NCBI GenBank assembly: GCA_963706315.1
Contig: CAVPMA010000024.1
Coordinates: 124,001 to 188,000 of the forward strand
Length of the DNA: 64,000 nt
Direction: 5' to 3'
DNA from: CALMEC01 sp963706315
GTDB lineage: Bacteria > Actinomycetota > Thermoleophilia > Miltoncostaeales > Miltoncostaeaceae
Of the stretch, positions 23,583 through 32,923 are shown piece by piece (positions within the stretch are counted from its first letter, which is position 1; every line of letters begins with the position of its first letter). The notes beneath the pieces were generated by a model, which had not been told where the DNA came from, made no database searches, and saw only the letters and a program-made list of their open reading frames with translations. The position numbers were made by a program, and so were the translations under genes.

Positions 23583-25016
23583 CTACCCGACCGGAGCGTG
23601 ACCCGCCGAAGCGGCCTGCTTGAGGTCCGTGTCCCGCAGCATCACGAGGGTCGCGATGAGGCTGATGACGGCGAAGACCAGGGCGACCCAGAACGCGAGG
23701 CTGAACCCGCTGGTGAGGGCCTCGGCTTGGCTGTCGCCCTTGGCGAGGAGGTTGTCGGTGCGGGTCACCGCGACGGTCGTGAGGATTGCGACACCCAGCG
23801 CGCCGCCGATCTGTTGCGAGGTGTTGATCAGCCCGGAGGCGAGGCCCGCCTCCTCGGGACGCACGGCGAGCGCCGCGATCGAGACCGGCACGAACGAGAA
23901 GCCGAGACCGACGCCCACGAGGAGGAAGCCGGGGAGGAGGTCGGCGACGTAGGTGCCGTTGACCGAGATCTGCGTGAAGAAGAGGAGCCCGAGACCGAGC
24001 AGGACCATCCCGAAGGCCAGCGCGACACGGACGCCGATCCTGGTGACCACCGTCTGGGCGACGCCGGATGCCACGACGGCGGTCAGCGCGACGGCCAGGT
24101 ACGCAACGCCGGTCTCGAGTGCGGAGTAGCCGAGGACCTGCGGCATGTACAGCGACAGGAGGAGGAACATCCCGAACACGATGGTGCCCAGGCCGAAGCC
24201 GATGACGTTCGCGCCTGTGGCGGTGCGGTTGCGGAAGAAGGTGAGCGGAACGAGCGGCGACTTCCCCCGGTGCTCGACGATCAGGAAGAGCCCCATCAGG
24301 ACGGCGGATCCGATCAGCAGGCCGATGGTCTCGGCGCTGCCCCAGCCGTTGTTGTTGGCCTGGGTCAAGGCGTACACGAGGATCATCAGGGACGACGTCA
24401 CGAGAACGGCGCCGAGGGCGTCGAAGTGACGGGACATCCCGGCCACCTTGCTCTCCTGCACGAACCTCGGCACGAGGATGAGGGCGATGATGGCGATCGG
24501 CACGTTGATGAGGAAGCACCACTGCCAACCCGCGTACTCGGTGAGCACGCCGCCGAGCAGCACGCCGATCGCGGCGCCGGACCCGGCGATGGCGCCGAGG
24601 ATCCCCAGGGCCTTGTTCCGCTCGGCGCCCGCCTCGAACGTGACCGTGGTGATCGAGAACACCGACGGCGACAGCATTGCGGCGCCGGCGCCCTGCAGCA
24701 CGCGGAACGTGATGAGCATGCCCTCCGAGGTCGAGAGGCCGCACATCAACGAGCAGATCGCGAACGAGATGAGACCGGCGATGAACACCTTCCGCCGGCC
24801 GAGCAGGTCGCCGATGCGGCCGCCGAGAAGGAGGAACCCGCCGAACGTCAGCGCGTAGCCGCTCACGATCCACTGGAGGTTGGACTGCGAGAAGTCGAGG
24901 TCCTCCTGGATGGCGTTGAGCGCGACGTTCACGATCGACACGTCGAGCACCACCATGAGGTACGCCACGCCCAGCACGGCGAGCGCCTTCCACTTGTTGT
25001 GTGCCGTATCGCTCAA
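23583..25016 (-). CDS. MFS drug-exporter-like transporter, DHA2 (14-helix) family
   Basis: 477 residues with about 14 hydrophobic segments. The DHA2 signatures are LDVSIVNVALNAIQEDLDF in helix 1, the loop GGRIGDLLGRRKVF (motif A), and GSGAAIGVLLGGVLTE (motif C, typical of exporters). It probably extrudes drugs or metabolites by proton antiport; substrate unknown. A longer reading from 25115 is possible, but the TTG at 25016 has GAGGAG at ideal spacing and gives the family-typical N-terminus (SDTAHNKWKALAVLG), so I chose it. It sits 36 bases from the photolyase start on the same strand, possibly co-transcribed. Confidence 0.9.
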   Translation of the reverse strand: MSDTAHNKWKALAVLGVAYLMVVLDVSIVNVALNAIQEDLDFSQSNLQWIVSGYALTFGGFLLLGGRIGDLLGRRKVFIAGLISFAICSLMCGLSTSEGMLITFRVLQGAGAAMLSPSVFSITTVTFEAGAERNKALGILGAIAGSGAAIGVLLGGVLTEYAGWQWCFLINVPIAIIALILVPRFVQESKVAGMSRHFDALGAVLVTSSLMILVYALTQANNNGWGSAETIGLLIGSAVLMGLFLIVEHRGKSPLVPLTFFRNRTATGANVIGFGLGTIVFGMFLLLSLYMPQVLGYSALETGVAYLAVALTAVVASGVAQTVVTRIGVRVALAFGMVLLGLGLLFFTQISVNGTYVADLLPGFLLVGVGLGFSFVPVSIAALAVRPEEAGLASGLINTSQQIGGALGVAILTTVAVTRTDNLLAKGDSQAEALTSGFSLAFWVALVFAVISLIATLVMLRDTDLKQAASAGHAPVG

Positions 25017-25164
25017 CGCCGCTCCTCGTCGCCAACGAATCGACGGCACCCTAGCGCGGCTCCGTGACGTTCGGCCCTGAGATACGGCCACGGTTTCCTC
25101 GCGCGATGGTCCCATTTCTGAAGGCAGCTCGGCCGAGTCGCGCGGAGGATCGACGTCGGGGGAG

Positions 25165-25170
25165 TACTCT
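25165..25170 (+). promoter_or_regulatory. -10-like box upstream of the glycosyltransferase
   Basis: TACTCT fits TANNNT and lies eight bases before an ATG at 25179 in the glycosyltransferase frame. Transcription from here would give either a leaderless 427-residue protein or a 120-base leader before the ATG at 25299, which has its own GGAGG. No -35 element is clear. Confidence 0.35.
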
Positions 25171-25298
25171 CAACTCAGATGACGCTCGAGCTCGTCCTCC
25201 GGCGGACCGATACCGTCCGCCCGAGGCCTGAGGAAGCTGCCGCCGGCCAGTTCCCTCCGCTTCTCGGTCGCCGACAGGCAGGCAGACCCGGAGGCTCT

Positions 25299-26462
25299 AT
25301 GCACACCCAAACCCTGCTGGAACGAAGGCGCGGGACCCCGCGGCTCCGCATTGGGCTCCTCGCACCCCCGTGGGTGCCGATTCCGCCACCATCGTACGGC
25401 GGCATCGAGCAGGTGGTCGCCACCCTCGCCGAGGGGCTCGTCGAGCGCGGCCACGAGGTGGTCCTCGTCGCCGCACCGGGCTCGTCGCTTGAAGGGGTCG
25501 AGATGGTGAGCCCGCTCGCGTTGCTGCCGGACATCATCGGCGAACCGGCCTCCGACTGGCGGCATGCGCTCGCCGGGATCGAGGAACTCGCAGCTGTCGA
25601 CGTCATCATCGACCACTCCGGTCCGCTCGGGGCGCTGCTCACCTCACGGCTTCATGTCCCCGGCCTTCACGTGACCCACGGCCCGCTCGAGGCCGTGCCC
25701 ACGGAGATCTATGCGGGAATCGCCCGGCACTCGCCCCGACTCCGGCTGGTTGCGATCAGCAAGGCTCAGCGCGCGATGGCGCCGGGATTGCCGTTCGCCG
25801 GCGTGTGTTACAACGGCCTCGCGCTCGACACCGCACGGTTTCGGGCCCGGCCGGACGGCTACCTCGCGTTCCTCGGGCGCATGTCGCCGGAGAAGGGTCC
25901 CGCTGACGCGATCCGCATCGCGCGACGTGCCGGCCTCCCGCTGCTGATCGGAGCCAAGTGCCGTGAGCCGGCAGAGCACGCGTACTTCGCGGAGCACGTC
26001 GCCCCCGAGTTGGGCGCCGACATCGTGTGGCTCGGAGAGCTCAACGCGGCGGAGAAGTACGACCTGCTGGCCGGTGCTCGGGCGCTGCTCTTCCCGATCG
26101 CCTGGCCGGAGCCGTTCGGCATGGTGATGATCGAGGCGATGGCCTGTGGGACGCCGGTTCTCGCGACGGCACGGGGCTCGGTGCCCGAGGTCGTGTCCGA
26201 CGGCGTCACCGGCTTCGTTCGCGCCACCCCGGACGAGCTCATCGAGACGGTCGCCCGGATCGGCGAGCTCGACCGCCGCGCGTGCCGCCGGCGGGTCGCC
26301 GAGCTCTTCTCGGCGGACGCGATGACCGCCGGCTACGAGCGCCTCGCAAGCGCTGCGATCTCCGGACGCCGGGAACCCGCGATCGCATTCGCGTCGAGTG
26401 GCCACCGCCTCGACGACGATGAGACGCTGCCGTCCGCCGAAGTTGCGACCGCGGGTGTGTGA
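25299..26462 (+). CDS. glycosyltransferase family 4 protein
   Basis: 387 residues with the GT-B fold. The N-terminal acceptor domain starts RIGLLAPPWVPIPPPSYGG and has GGIEQVVATLAEGL. The C-terminal nucleotide-sugar domain has LGRMSPEKGP and FPIAWPEPFGMVMIEAMACG, the E-x7-E motif of retaining GT4 enzymes. Donor and acceptor are not identifiable. The frame opens 40 codons earlier (25179), but GGAGG five bases before the ATG at 25299 supports the shorter form. It is followed after 46 bases by a glycogen-debranching-like gene, which suggests a role in a glucan or glucoside pathway (inference). Confidence 0.88.
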   Translation: MHTQTLLERRRGTPRLRIGLLAPPWVPIPPPSYGGIEQVVATLAEGLVERGHEVVLVAAPGSSLEGVEMVSPLALLPDIIGEPASDWRHALAGIEELAAVDVIIDHSGPLGALLTSRLHVPGLHVTHGPLEAVPTEIYAGIARHSPRLRLVAISKAQRAMAPGLPFAGVCYNGLALDTARFRARPDGYLAFLGRMSPEKGPADAIRIARRAGLPLLIGAKCREPAEHAYFAEHVAPELGADIVWLGELNAAEKYDLLAGARALLFPIAWPEPFGMVMIEAMACGTPVLATARGSVPEVVSDGVTGFVRATPDELIETVARIGELDRRACRRRVAELFSADAMTAGYERLASAAISGRREPAIAFASSGHRLDDDETLPSAEVATAGV

Positions 26463-26508
26463 CCCGCCCTCGCCGGGGGAGCCAACCGCCCCTGTCCGGG
26501 AGGAACCG

Positions 26509-28602
26509 GTGATCCTCTCCGGCGGGAGCTCGACCGTGACCCTCATCGAGGGGTTGACGTTCGCGATCTCGGACCCCCTCGGCGACATGGGCGGAGGCGC
26601 CGATGGCTTCATCGCCGATGACACGCGGCACCTCTCGCGGCTGGCGGTCCAGGTCGACGGCGCCCCGCTCCACCCGCTTGGGGCGGCGCAGCTCGCCCCC
26701 TCCATCGCACGCTTCCGCGGCTTTGCCTCGCCGAGGCCGGGACACGTGGATCGACCGCTCGAGGTCGAACGTCGGCGACGGGTCGTCGCCGACGGGCTGG
26801 AGGAAGAGCTGGTTCTCCGATGGTGGGCCGAGTTGCCGTGCCGGGTGCCCGTGCTGCTCGAGGTGGGCGCGGACTTCGCCGATATCTTCGCCATCCGCGG
26901 CCTGAGCAGCGCGCTGCTCCCGCCGGCGGCATCCGTCCACACCGCGCCCACCGTCGACGGCATCCGCTTCTGGGATGAGGAGACCGGGCTGTCCACGTTG
27001 GTCCGGCTGGCCCCCGTCCCCGATTCACTCGATGGTGGAATCGCGAGCTGGTCGCCGTGCCTGCGTCGCGGGGAGCCCTGGCGGGTCCGCGTGACCGTCG
27101 AGGCGACGAGCGCCGGCGGGCGGCCGGCAGTCGGCCCGACCGGGCAGGGTGCGCGCTGCGTCGTCGATGTACGGAGCGAGCCGCCTGACCTGGGCAGGGG
27201 CTGCCGCCGCGCGCTGGCAGATCTCGATGCGCTGAGCATGCCGGACCGCCTCGACGGTGGTCGGCGCCTGGTGGCCGCCGGCATCCCGTGGTTCGTCGCG
27301 CTCTTCGGGCGAGACAGCATCATCGCGGGGCACCAGGCTCGCGCCTTTCTGCCCGGCCAGATCATGGACACCCTCGCGGGGCTCGCCGCTCGTCAGGGCC
27401 GCGTGAGCGATCCGGGCAACGAGGAAGCACCGGGGAAGATTCTGCACGAGGTGCGCCTGACGCCCCGGCCCTGGCTGGGGGAGGGCACCATCGCCGGCGC
27501 CCGCCCGTACTACGGCAGCGTGGACGCCACACCGCTGTTCCTGATCCTCTACGGGACCGCCCTCCGGTGGGGTGCGTCTCGCGCGACGTTGGCGGAGCTC
27601 CTTCCGGCGGCGCGCGCCGCGCTCTCGTGGATGCGCGGGCCTGGCGATCCCGATGGGGACGGCTTGCTGGAATACCGCGCGACCGGCGCCCGCTCGCTCA
27701 GCAACCAGAGCTGGAAGGATTCAGAGAACGCCGTCCAGTTCCCCGATGGGAGCTTGGCCGATGGACCGATCGCGATGGCGGAGGTGCAGGGGTATGCCTA
27801 CCGCGCCCGGCGGGAGCTCGCCGAGGTGCTTCGCGCGCTCGGCGAGGATCGCGAAGCAAGCGATCTGGACGACGAGGCTGCGATCCTGCGCGACCTCATC
27901 CGCGACCGGTACTGGATCTCCGGTAACGACGGGCAGCCCGGCTATTTCGCCCTCGCCCTGGACGGTCACAAGCGTCGGGTGGGAAGCGTCGCGTCCAATA
28001 TGGCGCACCTTCTGTGGTGCGACGTACCTTCCCACGACGAGGCCGTCCAGGTGGCGCGCCATCTGGCCGGGCCGGAGATGGCGAGCGGGTGGGGCCTTCG
28101 CACGCTGTCGCGTGCCATGACCGGGTTCAACCCGATCTCCTACCACGTCGGCTCGGTGTGGCCTCACGACACCGCCCTGGCATGCGAGGGACTGCGGCGG
28201 TACGGGCTCGACGAGCCTGCGATGGCCCTGGCGGACGACCTCATCTCCGCCATGACCCTGTTCGACCACCGGCTCCCGGAGCTCTTCGGCGGCCACGATC
28301 GCGAGCCGGGAGACACCCCCACGCCGTACCCGACGGCCTGCCGCCCCCAGGCGTGGGCGGCCGGTGTCCCGCTCCAGCTCGCGACCATGTTCCTCGGGCT
28401 CGAGCCGCACGTCCCGGAGGGCAGGCTGCAACTCAACCCGCGGCTTCCGGCGGGAATCGACGCGCTGGAAGTACGTGGCATCGGGTTCCCGGGGGGACGC
28501 CTGTCCGTGCGGATCGACAAGTCCGGGGTCCAGGTGATCGATGCTCCCGACGGCCTCGTCGTCGAGCTGCGCCACGCGACCGCGGTCGCCGGCGGGGTGT
28601 GA
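26509..28602 (+). CDS. amylo-alpha-1,6-glucosidase-like protein (glycogen debranching family)
   Basis: 697 residues. N-terminal debranching-type beta domain (about 1-200, including DGFIADDTRHLSRL) and a C-terminal (alpha/alpha)6 barrel. Barrel motifs: LFGRDSIIAG (near 270), SNQSWKDSENAV, GWGLRTLSRAM, NPISYHVGSVWPHDTALA and YPTACRPQAWAAG; these carry the Asp/Glu residues of the GH133-like active site. It probably removes alpha-1,6 branch glucose or a related glucosyl unit; an oligosaccharide or glucoside substrate is possible because the family is broad. The GTG at 26509 has GGGAGG five bases upstream, which decides the start. Paired with the upstream glycosyltransferase. Confidence 0.88.
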   Translation: MILSGGSSTVTLIEGLTFAISDPLGDMGGGADGFIADDTRHLSRLAVQVDGAPLHPLGAAQLAPSIARFRGFASPRPGHVDRPLEVERRRRVVADGLEEELVLRWWAELPCRVPVLLEVGADFADIFAIRGLSSALLPPAASVHTAPTVDGIRFWDEETGLSTLVRLAPVPDSLDGGIASWSPCLRRGEPWRVRVTVEATSAGGRPAVGPTGQGARCVVDVRSEPPDLGRGCRRALADLDALSMPDRLDGGRRLVAAGIPWFVALFGRDSIIAGHQARAFLPGQIMDTLAGLAARQGRVSDPGNEEAPGKILHEVRLTPRPWLGEGTIAGARPYYGSVDATPLFLILYGTALRWGASRATLAELLPAARAALSWMRGPGDPDGDGLLEYRATGARSLSNQSWKDSENAVQFPDGSLADGPIAMAEVQGYAYRARRELAEVLRALGEDREASDLDDEAAILRDLIRDRYWISGNDGQPGYFALALDGHKRRVGSVASNMAHLLWCDVPSHDEAVQVARHLAGPEMASGWGLRTLSRAMTGFNPISYHVGSVWPHDTALACEGLRRYGLDEPAMALADDLISAMTLFDHRLPELFGGHDREPGDTPTPYPTACRPQAWAAGVPLQLATMFLGLEPHVPEGRLQLNPRLPAGIDALEVRGIGFPGGRLSVRIDKSGVQVIDAPDGLVVELRHATAVAGGV

Positions 28603-28648
28603 GCGTCGCCGCTGCGCCCGCCGGCCCGCTCTGAGAGCATTCGGGGCA

Positions 28649-29023
28649 ATGGCGCTCAACGTCCTCGGGGAAGATCTCCAGCCCTGTTCGTTCGACCCGG
28701 TGACCGGCTACTTCCGGGACGGGTGCTGCAACACGGGCTCCGGTGATCTCGGCGTCCACACGGTCTGCGCGGTGATGACCGAGGAGTTCCTCTCGTTCTC
28801 GATGGCGTGCGGCAACGACCTCTCGACGCCGCGCCCCGAGTTCGGGTTCGCCGGGCTCAAACCGGGCGATCGGTGGTGCCTGTGCGCGCCGCGGTGGCAG
28901 GAGGCCTACGACGCCGGGATGGCGCCGCAGGTGATCCTCGCCGCAACGCACGAGCTGACCCTGGAGTGGTGCGACCGGGCCGCGCTCCTGGAGTACGCGG
29001 TCGATGCCGCGGGCTCCGGCTGA
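28649..29023 (+). CDS. DUF2237 family protein
   Basis: 124 residues, complete. Matches the DUF2237 pattern: NVLGEDLQPCSFDP, GYFRDGCCNTG, HTVCAVMTEEFLSFS, GNDLSTPRPEFGF, and LKPGDRWCLCAPRWQEA. Conserved cysteines (Cys13, the CC pair near 27, then the CLC) suggest metal binding or redox chemistry, but no function is known. Start ATG at 28649, 46 bases after the debranching gene and possibly co-transcribed. It is convergent with the metallohydrolase gene, with a 42-base gap. Confidence 0.88.
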   Translation: MALNVLGEDLQPCSFDPVTGYFRDGCCNTGSGDLGVHTVCAVMTEEFLSFSMACGNDLSTPRPEFGFAGLKPGDRWCLCAPRWQEAYDAGMAPQVILAATHELTLEWCDRAALLEYAVDAAGSG

Positions 29024-29065
29024 CGCCTCTGGCTCGGCCGGGCGGGGCACCGGCAGGGGCGGGGG

Positions 29066-29809
29066 TCAATGCGCGTCGATTTCCAGCGAGTCGCCAGGCG
29101 GGACGACGATCACATGCGTGTCCGGGGCCGTCCCGCGGGCGAGCCGTGCGAACTCGTGGGGCGGGTCGTGAAGGTACGCGGCCTTCCTCGAGACGTGCAG
29201 CGGGCGGAGCGTGCCCCAGTGGATCGGCACGGCGACCCGCGGTCGAAGGAGCGCAAGCGCCTCGGCAGCCTGCGACGGGTCGAGGTGGCCGGGGCCGAGG
29301 CTGGGTCCCCACCCCGCGATGGGCAGCAGCGCCAGGTCCAGATCATCGGCGAGGTCGGCCATCTGCGGGAACAGTGCGGTGTCGCCGGCGAAGTAGACCC
29401 GGGAGGATCCTTGGAAGAGGTATCCCAGCGACGCTGCGTGCAGGCGTCCTCGCCGGGCGTCGTGCACCGCGGGCGTCGCGCGTATCCGAAGTCCGCCGAC
29501 GTGGGTTTCGTCGTCCGCGGCGACCTCGCTCACCGACGAGAAGCCGAGGCGGGTGAGGTAGCCGCCGGCTCCACGCGGTGCGACGATCGGGACGTGCCGC
29601 CCCAGGCGACGCAGGGATGGCAGGTCGAGATGATCCCGGTGGACGTGCGAAACGAGTATCGCGTCGATCCGATCGGCCGCGGCCGCGTCGACGGGCGTCG
29701 TACGGCGCAGGAACACGACGTGGTTTCGCAGCAGCGGGTCGGTCAGGACCCTCACGCCGTCCAGGTCGACCAGAACCGTGCTGTGGCCCAGCCAGGTGAT
29801 CCGGTTCAC
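29066..29809 (-). CDS. metallo-beta-lactamase fold hydrolase (UlaG/YtnP-like)
   Basis: 247 residues. Metal-binding motifs are GHST near the N-terminus (ITWLGHSTVLVDLDG), HVHRDHLDLPSL (HxHxDH), an Asp in AGDTALFPQM and a C-terminal His in VPIHWGT. The layout matches cytoplasmic two-metal hydrolases of the UlaG/MBL-fold group, acting on a phosphoester or ester; substrate unknown. The GTG start overlaps the copper ATPase stop (GTGA), so translation is coupled. A 606-residue reading through this region in the same direction merges it with an out-of-frame part of the ATPase gene and is not real. Confidence 0.88.
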   Translation of the reverse strand: MNRITWLGHSTVLVDLDGVRVLTDPLLRNHVVFLRRTTPVDAAAADRIDAILVSHVHRDHLDLPSLRRLGRHVPIVAPRGAGGYLTRLGFSSVSEVAADDETHVGGLRIRATPAVHDARRGRLHAASLGYLFQGSSRVYFAGDTALFPQMADLADDLDLALLPIAGWGPSLGPGHLDPSQAAEALALLRPRVAVPIHWGTLRPLHVSRKAAYLHDPPHEFARLARGTAPDTHVIVVPPGDSLEIDAH

Positions 29810-31968
29810 GGGGCGGCGTCGGCCGGGTCGAGGCCATCGCGCAGGCTTCTGAACCTCCGGAGCCGCAGACTGTTGGTCACCACGAACACGCTCGAGAACG
29901 CCATCGCGGCACCGGCGACGATCGGGTTGAGCAGCCCGGCGACGGCGAGCGGTATGGCGGCGACGTTGTAGGCGAACGCCCAGAACAGGTTGCCCTTGAT
30001 CGTTCGCAGCGTGCTGCGCGACAGGCGGATCGCGTCGACGGCGGCGCGCAGGTCGCCGGACATGAGGGTCAGGTCGCTCGCCTCGATCGCGACGTCCGCA
30101 CCCGTGCCGATCGCCAGGCCCAGGTCGGCCTGCGCGAGTGCCGGGGCGTCGTTGATCCCGTCGCCGACCATCGCGACCACATGCCCCGAGTCCTGGAGCG
30201 ACTGCACCACCGCCGCCTTGCCGTCCGGCAGCACGCCCGCGTGGACGCGGTCGATCCCGACGGCGTCGGCGATCGGACGCGCCGCCGCCTCGGTGTCGCC
30301 GGTCAGCAGGACGGGGGTGAGACCCAGGTCGAGGAGCGCACTCACGGCCTCGGCGCTGGTGGGTTTGACGGTGTCGCGCACGGTCAGCGTCGCCCGCGGC
30401 CGCCCGTCCCAGCTCACGGTGATCGCCCCGTCGCGCCGTGCCACCTCGACGTCCCGGCCTTCCACCGCGCCGTAGACCCCAACGCCCGGGACGTTGCGGA
30501 ACGCGGTGACATCGGGCAGGGGGCCCGTCTCGCGCTCTGCGGCCGTCGCGACCGCCCTGGCCACCGGATGCTCGCTGGCGCGCTCCACCGCACCCGCGAG
30601 CCGCAGGACCTCGTCGCGCGTCGCCCCGTTGAGCAGGGCGACGTCCACCAGTTCCATCCGGCCCTCGGTGACCGTGCCGGTCTTGTCGAGCACGATGGTG
30701 TCGATGCGGCGGGTCTCCTCGAGCACCTGCGGCCCGGTGATGAGGACGCCCATCCTGGCGCCGCGGCCGGTGCCCACCATCAGGGCGGTCGGTGTCGCAA
30801 GGCCGAGGGCGCACGGGCACGCGATGACCAGCACTGACACGGCGGCTTCGAACGCGAACTGGGCGGAGCGCCCCGCCACGAGCCACCCCACGAGCGTCCC
30901 GACGGCGATGAGGATCACGACCGGTACGAACACCGCCGACACCCGGTCGGCGAGCCGTTGCACCGGCGCCTTGCCCGTCTGCGCCGCGGCGACCATCCTG
31001 GTGATCTGCGCGAGCGCCGTCGCGGCGCCCACCCGCGTTGCCCGGACCACGAGTCGTCCATCTATGTTCAGCGTCCCGCCGACGACCTCGTCGCCCGGCG
31101 TCACGTCGACGGGTACCGACTCGCCGGTCAGGAGCGACCGGTCCACCGCGGACTCGCCGGACTCCACCACGCCGTCGGTGGGGATGCGCTCCCCGGGGCG
31201 CACCACGAACAGGTCGTCCACCGCGACCTCGGCCACCGGAACGGTGACCTCGGCACCGTCGCGGATCGCGTGCGCCTCCTTCGCCCCGAGCTCCATGAGC
31301 GACCGGATCGCGTCACCCGCTTTGCCCGTCGCGCGGGCCTCCAGGTACCGACCGAGCAGGATCAGTGCCGTGACCGCGGCCGCGACCTCCAGGTAGATGT
31401 CCACGTCGTCGCCGACGCCGAGCTCGAAGCCGGTCGTCATCCGCATGTCGAGAGCGCCGGCGCCCATCGCGAGCATGGCGACGATGGACCATCCGTACGC
31501 GGCCAGGGTGCCAATGCTGATGAGGGTGTCCATCGTGACCGCGCGATGACGCAGGTTGAGGAGCGTTGCTCGGTGGATCGGCCAGCCGCACCACGCCACG
31601 ACCGGCGTGGCGAGCGCGAGCGATACCCACTGCCAGCCGTCGAACTGGAGTGAGGACACCATGGACATGAGCACGACGGGGATCGACAGGGCGATCGCGA
31701 TCGCGAGCCGCAGGCCGAGGCGGTCGTCCTGCTCCTGGTGCACGTGGCCCGGCAGGGCGGCGTGGTAGCCGATGGCCTCGACGGCGTCGACGAGGTCACG
31801 GGGGGCGGTGCGGCCCGGGTCGTAGGCCACGGTTGCGGTCTCGGTCGCGTAGTTGACGCTCGCCGCGACTCCCTCGAGCCGGTTGAGCCGCCGCTCGATG
31901 CGGGTCGCGCACGAGGCGCAGGTCATCCCCTCGATGGGGAGGTCGACCTGCTCCAGCGACTCGGCCAT
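29806..31968 (-). CDS. copA: copper-translocating P1B-type ATPase
   Basis: 720 residues. One heavy-metal-associated domain at the N-terminus (MTCASC at 15-20), membrane helices, actuator loop with TGES, the metal-site CPC in CPCALGLATP (class 1B-1, Cu+), the phosphorylated Asp in DKTGTV, SEHPVARAV in the nucleotide domain, and GDGINDAPAL. It exports Cu+ from the cytoplasm or loads cuproenzymes. The frame stays open upstream to 32127, but ATG 31968 begins right before the HMA domain. It lies 40 bases behind hemH in the same orientation; its end is coupled to the metallohydrolase. Confidence 0.95.
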   Translation of the reverse strand: MAESLEQVDLPIEGMTCASCATRIERRLNRLEGVAASVNYATETATVAYDPGRTAPRDLVDAVEAIGYHAALPGHVHQEQDDRLGLRLAIAIALSIPVVLMSMVSSLQFDGWQWVSLALATPVVAWCGWPIHRATLLNLRHRAVTMDTLISIGTLAAYGWSIVAMLAMGAGALDMRMTTGFELGVGDDVDIYLEVAAAVTALILLGRYLEARATGKAGDAIRSLMELGAKEAHAIRDGAEVTVPVAEVAVDDLFVVRPGERIPTDGVVESGESAVDRSLLTGESVPVDVTPGDEVVGGTLNIDGRLVVRATRVGAATALAQITRMVAAAQTGKAPVQRLADRVSAVFVPVVILIAVGTLVGWLVAGRSAQFAFEAAVSVLVIACPCALGLATPTALMVGTGRGARMGVLITGPQVLEETRRIDTIVLDKTGTVTEGRMELVDVALLNGATRDEVLRLAGAVERASEHPVARAVATAAERETGPLPDVTAFRNVPGVGVYGAVEGRDVEVARRDGAITVSWDGRPRATLTVRDTVKPTSAEAVSALLDLGLTPVLLTGDTEAAARPIADAVGIDRVHAGVLPDGKAAVVQSLQDSGHVVAMVGDGINDAPALAQADLGLAIGTGADVAIEASDLTLMSGDLRAAVDAIRLSRSTLRTIKGNLFWAFAYNVAAIPLAVAGLLNPIVAGAAMAFSSVFVVTNSLRLRRFRSLRDGLDPADAAP

Positions 31969-32008
31969 ACGCCGATGGTACCCCTGCTTCGCCCGCCGGG
32001 GCCGTGGG

Positions 32009-32923
32009 CTACGCGGTGGCCGCGACCTCCCGTTCGACAACCTGCCGCAGCGCGTCGATGAACGTGGGGGCGGTGTTCGGGACCGGCACCCGGTGGAAGG
32101 CGAGTCCGACCTCCTCGGCCTCCTCACGTCCTGCGATGTCGATGTCGTACAGCGTCTCGAGGTGGTCGGAGACGAACTGGACGGGCACGAAGATCACCCC
32201 GGCGTGTCCGGCCTTGGCCAGGTCGGGGACGAGGTCCTTGAAGTCGGGCGTGAGCCACTCCTCGGGCGTGTGGCCCGCGCTCTGGTAGCCGAACTGCCAC
32301 TGGTCGTCCCGCAGGCCGACGCGGCCGGCGACCGTCCTGATCGTCTCGTGGATCTGGTCGAGGTATCCGGTGTCGCGCTCGACGACCGCCTTCGGGAGGC
32401 TGTGGGCGGTGAAGACGATCGGCAGATCGCCGGCGCTGCCGATGGTCTCCGTGACACGCTCGGCGAGCGAGTCGATCCAGCCCGGCACGTCGTACCAGGC
32501 GCCGGCGACGGTGACGGGGATCGCGATGCCGCGCTCGGCGATCGTCTCCTCGACCGCGCGGTCGTACCCGCCCATGATCAGCGACGAGTACTGGGGCGCG
32601 AGCACGATTGCGATCACCCGGTCGACGCCGGCGTCGACGAGCCGTGTGAGGGCTTCGGGAATGCGCGGCTCGGTGTGCAGCATGCCGACCTCCACCAGGA
32701 AGCTGCCGGGGCCGTGCTCCCGGTCGAGGAGCTCCCGCAGCGCCGCGCCCTGGGCGAGGGTGATGTCGATGAGCGGCGAGCGGCCGACGAGGTCGAACCG
32801 GCGCTTGAACTCCGCGACGGTGTCGGCCGGCGGCTCGCGCCGGTACACGCTTCGCAGGTAGTCCTCGACGCCGTCGGAGGTCACCGACGTCCCGAAGGTC
32901 ATCAGCAGGACGCCGGTGCTCAA
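32009..32923 (-). CDS. hemH: ferrochelatase family protein
   Basis: 304 residues. Inserts Fe2+ into protoporphyrin IX or, as in most Gram-positive lineages, into coproporphyrin III. Family features: LLMTFGTSVTSDGVEDYL at the start, QYSS in the APQYSSLIMGG block, FTAHSLPKAVV (catalytic-His region), YQSAGHTPEEWLTP, and FVPVQFVSDHLETLYDID with the conserved Asp/Glu. The TTG start shares bases with the hemE stop (TTGA), so the two heme enzymes are coupled. The start is short for the family but fits the alignment. A gene for coproporphyrinogen oxidase or HemQ is not in the window, so the branch used cannot be decided here. Confidence 0.92.
   Translation of the reverse strand: MSTGVLLMTFGTSVTSDGVEDYLRSVYRREPPADTVAEFKRRFDLVGRSPLIDITLAQGAALRELLDREHGPGSFLVEVGMLHTEPRIPEALTRLVDAGVDRVIAIVLAPQYSSLIMGGYDRAVEETIAERGIAIPVTVAGAWYDVPGWIDSLAERVTETIGSAGDLPIVFTAHSLPKAVVERDTGYLDQIHETIRTVAGRVGLRDDQWQFGYQSAGHTPEEWLTPDFKDLVPDLAKAGHAGVIFVPVQFVSDHLETLYDIDIAGREEAEEVGLAFHRVPVPNTAPTFIDALRQVVEREVAATA

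Noticed and set aside
29066..30886. Single 606-codon minus-strand frame joining the metallohydrolase with part of copA
   Set aside because: The first half is out-of-frame copA; copA has its own intact frame and the metallohydrolase begins at the GTGA overlap.
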